The translations under genes and the position numbers were made by a program. From NCBI GenBank assembly GCA_028456385.1, contig JALNQF010000608.1, forward strand, positions 1-19,923: DNA of 19,923 bases. The letters run 5' to 3'. Positions within the stretch are counted from its first letter, which is position 1. Each line of letters starts with the position of its first letter. Origin of the DNA: Ophiosphaerella korrae (taxonomy: Eukaryota > Ascomycota > Dothideomycetes > Pleosporales > Phaeosphaeriaceae). Positions 18,481 to 19,923 of this stretch are shown here, in pieces. The notes beneath the pieces were generated by a model that saw nothing but the letters and a program-made list of their open reading frames with translations, did not search any database and was not told the DNA's origin.

Positions 18481-19923
18481 ACGCTACTTAGTATATAAGA
18501 TTATATAATAAATAATAAATAAGTACCTATTAATTATAGATCTTAGTAAGGTATCTAATTATTTGTCTATTAGGCTTATTTAGAGTTATTAGCTTAGATT
18601 AAGTATTTTACTATATTCCTCTCTACTAAAGTAGCTAGAAAGAGACTAGGTTATAAAAGATATCTAGGTATATAGCTACGTTATATAGAACTAGTTTGTT
18701 TTCTATTAACTAGTTTTTTAGCGTAAAGGTAAGAGATCTATATCCTTTTACTTATATCTTTAACTTGCCTACCTATATATAATTATTTAGCCTTAATAGA
18801 TAATAGTTGTATATAAAAGTTAGGTTGTTTATAATATAGTAGGTTAAACTAGAGTCTAGGATAAAGGAATTCTAGAGAGAGTAGGTATTATAAGTATTCC
18901 TTGTAGTTTTAGTAATAAAAGTGCTCTTAATACTTAATATTTACTAGCCTTCTAGTTAATCTTCTTTATAGATTTTAGTAGTCTAAGGTAACTTAGCGTA
19001 TAGTTCTATATAAGGCTTTGTTTAATACTTTAACTATCTTCTTATTAGTCCTTATAAACTTATATCGTACTTACGTTTATAATTAATAAGCTCTTTTAGA
19101 GTCTTACTTAGAGTCTACTAATCTAGTACTTTGTTAGGATTAATATAGTAGTAATTACTAAGTTTATAAAGTCTTTTATAAGCTAGGTATTATTTACTTA
19201 TAGCTTTTTAACCTATTATTTAGTTAACGTTAGTATTACTACTACGTATATATTAATTATAAAGTCTACTTTATTTATTAAGTAGTACGCTATCTATAAG
19301 AGAGGCGTCCCTAGTCTTACTCTAGGTAGTATTACTACTAGTAGTATAAGGTAAAGTATTATCTACTATAGAAGTAGCTTTACGCCTCCCTATATTTAGA
19401 GGATAGTATACTATTATATACTTATAGTAGCGTTTTATTATCTCTTTCTAGTTTATACTAGGTAATAGCCTTCTATTATCTTAAAAGGTTATAGACTAAA
19501 TTAGTACTACGTGTTTAATAGCTACTAAAAAGTCTTAAGTAATTATATTAATTTGTAGTAACTCTACTACTTAATACGTTTTAGCCTTAGTAGTAGCGTA
19601 GTTATACTTAGCTATCTATATATCCTAATTTACTAGGCTTCTTATAAGCTTAAGTAATTTAAGGTATCTATTATATATACGCTCTTACTTAATACGCTTA
19701 TCTACGCTAATAGTTTACTTTAAGTTTAATAGCTACTAACGTAGAGATTAGTTTAGTAAGTAGTACGTACGTAGTAGATATAGTAAGACTAAGGATTAGA
19801 TAAACGTTATAATATACTAGAGACTTAACTACTCTTTTTTATACTTGTGTTAGTCGCTATAGTATTACTTAGCTAATATTTTATAGTATTTAAGGTCTTC
19901 TTTAAAAGCCTTATAACTAGTAG
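18480..19923 (-). pseudogene. Element E: gag (partial), protease and pre-integrase
   Basis: It is in the same phase as the integrase up to the window edge, so element E had a single gag-pol frame. The protease shows ILDSSLTYYIIN at about 18825-18860 (family WILDSGSTxHI; the Asp-Ser is kept and Gly is now Ser), followed by RLNNYI-stop-VGK, YRSLTF and NLVSF-type blocks typical of copia protease and GAG-pre-integrase. Upstream, about 19000-19923, is a Lys/Leu/Gln-rich region in the gag position, beginning TSYKAFKEDLKYYK at the edge. I see no zinc knuckle that I would defend. The 5' LTR and the start lie outside the window. Confidence 0.8.

Larger units (their letters stand above)
1..19923. other. 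RIP-mutated, AT-rich retrotransposon cluster
   Basis: The whole window has one base style. In bases 1-60 I count 11 TpA, 3 ApT, 0 CpA and 0 TpG, and the rest looks alike. CpG is still common (for example the ATCGCGAAT motif at 7002-7010). Loss of CpA/TpG with CpG kept is the known signature of fungal RIP, which turns CpA into TpA on either strand. It does not fit plain CpG deamination. Recognisable pol frames hold their phase for kilobases while carrying dozens of TAA/TAG codons, as expected when CAA, CAG, CGA and TGG are mutated. All coding features below are therefore called pseudogenes. Confidence 0.93.

Noticed and set aside
1..19923. Use of an alternative genetic code with TAA/TAG read as Gln
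   Set aside because: TAA/TAG also replace Trp and Arg positions, catalytic Asp codons are mutated too, and the dinucleotide pattern is that of RIP.

Overview
The window looks like AT-rich heterochromatin of a filamentous ascomycete (Pezizomycotina). It is filled with LTR-retrotransposon remains that carry very heavy repeat-induced point mutation (RIP). TpA is extremely frequent, CpA and TpG are almost absent, and CpG survives. ATG and TGA are rare. Every long reading frame is cut by many TAA and TAG codons that sit where Gln, Trp or Arg is expected. I see no intact gene, tRNA, rRNA or CRISPR array. The species cannot be told from this sequence.

Layout, left to right. (1) 1-1526, plus strand: the 3' half of a Ty1/copia pol (reverse transcriptase and RNase H), element A. 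(2) 1527-2881: a tail in the same frame that would have been glutamine-rich, with a 33-bp minisatellite at 1777-1908, then unassigned sequence with an (AGT)n tract. (3) 2882-3512, plus strand: the 3' coding end of a Ty3/gypsy element C, followed by a polypurine tract and an LTR (3513-3959). (4) 3960-6750, plus strand: a degraded gypsy element B with an aspartic protease and an integrase-like zinc-finger region. (5) 6751-13833, minus strand: gypsy element D, a complete chromovirus-type element. It has two 465-bp LTRs, gag with a zinc knuckle, protease, RT, RNase H, integrase, chromodomain and an extra 3' coding region. (6) 13834-14960, plus strand: the other flank of the D insertion, holding a gypsy RT fragment. 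(7) 14961-15235: nothing recognised. (8) 15236-19923, minus strand: Ty1/copia element E with a short 3' LTR, RNase H, RT, integrase, protease and part of gag. It runs off the right edge.

D is nested. Its flanks read TAGGT (left) and TAAGT (right), a 5-bp target-site duplication that differs by one G-to-A change. Its LTRs are equal in length and differ almost only by transitions. Elements C and D belong to related families and share a conserved 3' coding region beyond the usual pol domains, which is the least expected feature here. No functional or novel defence or metabolic system is visible. The story is retroelement nesting followed by RIP.
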